From NCBI RefSeq assembly GCF_004310335.1, contig NZ_SIRS01000005.1, positions 489,605-553,604 of the forward strand: a stretch of 64,000 nucleotides of DNA. The letters run 5' to 3'. Under the pieces are notes generated by a model. It saw only the letters and a list, made by a program, of their open reading frames with translations. It made no database searches and was not told the DNA's origin. Positions 61,194-64,000 of this stretch are shown one piece after another. A program made the translations under genes and the position numbers. The stretch is from Hyunsoonleella pacifica (lineage in GTDB: Bacteria > Bacteroidota > Bacteroidia > Flavobacteriales > Flavobacteriaceae). Position 1 is the first letter of the stretch. Each line of letters begins with the position of its first letter.

Positions 61194-62342
61194 ATGCGAC
61201 TCCTAAGAAAATTCATAAAATGGTTAGTAATACTAATTGGCTTACTAATTATTATCCTTTACATTACTGACACTGATTACCTTATTAAAGCTGTAAGAAC
61301 AATTTACCTTCAAGGGTATACTACTGCTTATCTTGAAGACTATAAGAAGTTTGATAATCAAGTTATTGAAAACGGAAGGCCACAACCTTGGCCAAATCAT
61401 AAAGATTACAACTCAGTCAAAGAGACTAAAGGGTTAGACTCTATTAACGAAGCTAATGGTACTGTTGCTTATGTGATTATAAAAAATGATAGTATTTGGT
61501 TTGAAAACTATTATGATGGTTTTAATGAAAACTCTAAAACCAATTCTTTTTCGATGGCAAAAAGTTATGTTTCTGGACTTTTAGGAAAAGCGCTTATGGA
61601 AGGCCACATTAAAAGTCTAGACCAACCCGTTAGTGATTTTTTACCTACGTTTAATGAAGGGTTAGCGGCTAAAATGACTGTTGGAGATTTATCCAGTATG
61701 TCATCTGGTACAACTTGGGATGAAAAATATTATTCTCCATTTTCAATAGTAACTCGTGCTTATTTTGATGACGATTTAGAAAAAGTGATGCTAGGTTTAA
61801 AGGTTGAAACAGAGCCAGGAAAATCATTTAAATACTCAAGCGGAGATACTCAAATGTTAGCTATGGTTATTGAAAAAGCCACAGGCAAAAAACTCTATAA
61901 TTATTTAACTGAAAGCTTCTGGAAACCACTAGGTTGTGAAAATTCTACACTTTGGCAAGTTGATAGTGAAAGTCACGATTTAGTAAAAGCATACTGTTGT
62001 ATTGCAAGTAATGCTAAGGATTTTGCGCGTTTTGGCAAACTTTATAAAGACCATGGAAAATGGAATGGTAAACAAATTTTAGACTCCACTTTTGTTGCAA
62101 AATCTATAAAACCTGTTCATCCTGATGGAAGCATGTATGGATATGGTATGTGGTTAAAAACTATAGGTAGCAAAAACTTTTTTATGATGCGTGGTCACTT
62201 AGGGCAATATGTTATAGTAGAACCAACAGATAATGTTATCATTGTTAGACTTGGACACTCAAAAGGAGATAATACCATGGTTGGTCAATTTACCTCAGAT
62301 ATTTTTACTTATATTCAAGAGGCTTATAAAATGCTTGACTAA
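61194..62342 (+). CDS. membrane-anchored serine hydrolase, beta-lactamase fold
   Basis: A 382-residue protein. It has an N-terminal membrane anchor (about 10-24) and a class C beta-lactamase/DD-peptidase-like domain: SxxK motif SMAK (120-123), YSS as second motif (FKYSSGDTQML), and a C-terminal MMRGHLGQYVIVEP in the place of the third. Relatives include esterases, 6-aminohexanoate-dimer hydrolases and cell-wall peptidases. The active site is in the periplasm. Its stop overlaps the ATG of the exonuclease gene (TAATG). Confidence 0.88.
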   Translation: MRLLRKFIKWLVILIGLLIIILYITDTDYLIKAVRTIYLQGYTTAYLEDYKKFDNQVIENGRPQPWPNHKDYNSVKETKGLDSINEANGTVAYVIIKNDSIWFENYYDGFNENSKTNSFSMAKSYVSGLLGKALMEGHIKSLDQPVSDFLPTFNEGLAAKMTVGDLSSMSSGTTWDEKYYSPFSIVTRAYFDDDLEKVMLGLKVETEPGKSFKYSSGDTQMLAMVIEKATGKKLYNYLTESFWKPLGCENSTLWQVDSESHDLVKAYCCIASNAKDFARFGKLYKDHGKWNGKQILDSTFVAKSIKPVHPDGSMYGYGMWLKTIGSKNFFMMRGHLGQYVIVEPTDNVIIVRLGHSKGDNTMVGQFTSDIFTYIQEAYKMLD

Positions 62343-63055
62343 TGATTTCAAAATTAAATCTCGAAAACATATTATTTCTTGATATTGAAACCGTACCTGA
62401 AACACAATTCTTTTCAGATTTAGATGAAACAAAGCAATTGCTTTGGGAACACAAATCGCAATATCAACGAAAAGATGAGTTTACGGCAGAAGAGTTCTAT
62501 GATCGTGCTGGGATATGGGCAGAATTTGGGAAAATTATATGTATTTCTGTAGCTTACTTCAATTTCCAAGGACAACGACGCATGTTAAGGGTTACTTCTT
62601 TCTATGGAGATGAAATTACAATTCTTAAGAATTTTAAAAATCTACTAATTACCCACTTTAGCCAAACAAATCATTTATTGTGCGCTCATAATGGTAAAGA
62701 ATTTGATTTTCCCTACATAGCACGCCGCATGATTATTCATAATATAGAACTACCGTATAAACTAAATCTTTTTGGCAAAAAACCATGGGAAGTCCCGCAT
62801 TTAGATACTCTAGAACTCTGGAAATTTGGAGATTTTAAAACTTATACTTCTTTAAAATTATTGACTAATGTTTTGGGTATTCCATCTCCTAAAGATGATA
62901 TTGATGGCAGTGAAGTGTATAGCGTTTATTATGACGAAGGAAATATTGATAGAATTATAGATTATTGTGAAAAAGACACTATAGCTGTAGCTCAAATATT
63001 TTTGAGATTAAGAGGTAATGCCCTTTTAGAGGATAATGAAATTATTCGTATATAA
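62342..63055 (+). CDS. DEDDy-type 3'-5' exonuclease
   Basis: A 237-residue nuclease of the DnaQ-like superfamily, close to the exonuclease domain of family-B polymerases. Motif I is LFLDIETVP with Asp14 and Glu16; motif II is CAHNGKEFDFPYIARRM; motif III is YCEKDTIA, where Tyr is four residues before Asp (DEDDy). Such stand-alone proteins probably act in DNA repair or RNA trimming. It is the last gene of the plus-strand run from the alkyltransferase, ended by a strong terminator. Confidence 0.86.
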   Translation: MISKLNLENILFLDIETVPETQFFSDLDETKQLLWEHKSQYQRKDEFTAEEFYDRAGIWAEFGKIICISVAYFNFQGQRRMLRVTSFYGDEITILKNFKNLLITHFSQTNHLLCAHNGKEFDFPYIARRMIIHNIELPYKLNLFGKKPWEVPHLDTLELWKFGDFKTYTSLKLLTNVLGIPSPKDDIDGSEVYSVYYDEGNIDRIIDYCEKDTIAVAQIFLRLRGNALLEDNEIIRI

Positions 63056-63087
63056 AAAACGTCTAAGTTTAAAAACTTAGACGTTTT
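63056..63087. terminator. bidirectional terminator after the exonuclease gene
   Basis: AAAACGTCTAAGTTT (63056-63070) pairs with AAACTTAGACGTTTT (63073-63087), a perfect 15-bp inverted repeat that directly follows the stop codon. It lies 20 bases from the end of the convergent type IX cargo gene and can serve both. Confidence 0.85.
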
Positions 63088-63106
63088 AATTGTTTTTAGC
63101 TATTAA

Positions 63107-64000
63107 TTACTCTTTGATAAATCGTTTTGTCAGTAATTCGTCTCCATCAAAAACTTGCAACATATATACACCACTCTCAATTCTATCAACATTTACCTTA
63201 CCAGTTGATTTTCCTTCTGCAACAATTTGTCCTATCATGTTCATAATTTTGTAATCAAAATTTGATGTTCCAGGTACACTAACATTTATAAAATTACCCC
63301 TAACCGGATTAGGATAAACTATAAACTCCTCTTCCTCTTCAACTTGTTTGTTTATTTCTGTTTTTGTTGTTCCTCCTAAATTCACTAGAGAATTTCCGCT
63401 TCCAGTGGCTGATCCAAATCCAGTAATTGTAACTTGATCAATAAAAATTTGATCTGCATTTCCTGAGGCATCGCACTGGAATCTAAATCCAGAATTTGAT
63501 GCAAAATTATAAACAGATGCAGGTATGACTACCGTAGCATTATAAAATGTATTATTATTAATTTCTATAGTTCTAGCCCAAGTTTCAACAGTGATCCAAG
63601 AAGACCCATCAAAGAAGCGTAACCAAAAATCTTCAGTGTTTTCAAAACTAAACACATAGAAATAGAAATCTACTTGTACTTCAGCAAATGATGTTAAATC
63701 TACATTTGAATAAGTCATCGATGAAGCAGTACCTGAATTATCTCTTATTCTTATTGAAAAATTACCTTCATAGGACCTAGAATCAGATCGTCTTGCACAA
63801 TCACTTCCACCATCAATCCATCCATCTAAACCAGTCTCAAAAAAGCCTTGATGTATTACAACATCTGTCGGCACACTATTTACATTTACAGTTCTACTTA
63901 CTAGTGTGGCTGCATTGCCTGCCGCATCACTTACATTATAAGTGACTACATACGTGCCTGCGATACTTGTGTCTACTACATCCCCAGCAATAACAATGTT
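63107..64000 (-). CDS. type IX secretion cargo protein, C-terminal part (partial)
   Basis: The frame is open to the window edge at 64000, so the N-terminus is missing; a GTG at 63874 is internal, not a start. The visible order is: the end of an Ig-like DUF5011/HYR-type repeat (AGTYVVTYNVSDAAGNAAT), then a beta-sandwich (about 200 residues, with GLDGWIDGGSDCARRS and WLRFFDGSSWITVETW) that looks like a carbohydrate-binding or MAM-like module. A Glu-rich linker precedes a type A sorting domain (IVYPNPVRGNFINVSV ... ESGVYMLQVFDGDELLTKRFIKE, described by its ends). It would be secreted by the type IX system and bound to the cell surface or released. Confidence 0.87.
   Translation of the reverse strand, partial: NIVIAGDVVDTSIAGTYVVTYNVSDAAGNAATLVSRTVNVNSVPTDVVIHQGFFETGLDGWIDGGSDCARRSDSRSYEGNFSIRIRDNSGTASSMTYSNVDLTSFAEVQVDFYFYVFSFENTEDFWLRFFDGSSWITVETWARTIEINNNTFYNATVVIPASVYNFASNSGFRFQCDASGNADQIFIDQVTITGFGSATGSGNSLVNLGGTTKTEINKQVEEEEEFIVYPNPVRGNFINVSVPGTSNFDYKIMNMIGQIVAEGKSTGKVNVDRIESGVYMLQVFDGDELLTKRFIKE

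Noticed and set aside
1..64000. CRISPR array, transposase, integrase or phage genes
   Set aside because: No direct-repeat spacing pattern and no protein with integrase, transposase or phage structural features was found.

Overview
The window is a piece of chromosome from a gliding, low-GC member of the Bacteroidota, most likely a marine Flavobacteriaceae species. Signs for this are gldB and gldC beside nadE, a type IX secretion cargo protein at the right edge, TAnnTTTG-type -7 promoter boxes, a DnaG primase of the flavobacterial type without zinc ligands, a mevalonate-type HMG-CoA reductase with a GYDIA-type GHMP kinase, and a lone tRNA-Phe without encoded CCA. Gene density is high and no intergenic stretch exceeds about 250 bases. 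No insertion sequence, integrase, CRISPR array or rRNA was seen.

Layout. (1) 1-2520: end of an SDR dehydrogenase gene, a SIR2-like gene and an AlbA_2/Schlafen-type gene, closed by a hairpin terminator. (2) 2575-16324: housekeeping block with gldC/gldB, nadE, an unusual response regulator, dnaG, an oligopeptide-type ABC permease behind a tail-specific protease, then surE, a small membrane protein, lpxB, an NlpC/P60 lipoprotein and comEC, and a thioredoxin-like exported protein. (3) 16483-22863: POT peptide transporter with an exported dipeptidyl peptidase IV, then HMG-CoA reductase with the GYDIA kinase. (4) 22898-30776: envelope block on the minus strand: coaX, outer-membrane barrel, TPR protein, lptC, small membrane protein, CNNM/CBS protein, then the periplasmic PPIase. 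(5) 30877-31033: tRNA-Phe with its own promoter and terminator, then a LacI-type regulator. (6) 32216-52646: a dispersed heme locus holding hemJ, hemH, hemA, a hemC-hemD fusion, hemE, hemF and hemB. Of the route from glutamyl-tRNA to heme only hemL is not seen. Between them lie a very long TraB/GumN protein, narK, an AraC regulator with a Fur/PerR-like palindrome in front of it, a TrkH potassium channel, EI24 and GNAT proteins, and a membrane-anchored SF2 helicase set backwards between hemF and hemB. (7) 52643-64000: two tandem 940-960-residue MG2/plug proteins without a barrel, a second CNNM protein, a lipoprotein, an operon of an alkyltransferase and a hotdog protein followed by a serine hydrolase and a DEDD exonuclease, and the C-terminal part of a type IX cargo protein.

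The most unusual items are: the membrane-anchored helicase (48966-51602); the SIR2-like gene wedged between two co-directional genes; a 132-base folded intergenic element after hemE (45211-45342); a primase whose four zinc ligands are all replaced; a response regulator with Glu in place of the phosphoacceptor Asp; and the 1168-residue TraB protein whose stop codon lies inside a perfect 19-bp palindrome. Calls rest on reading the sequence and on memory of the families; no database search was run.
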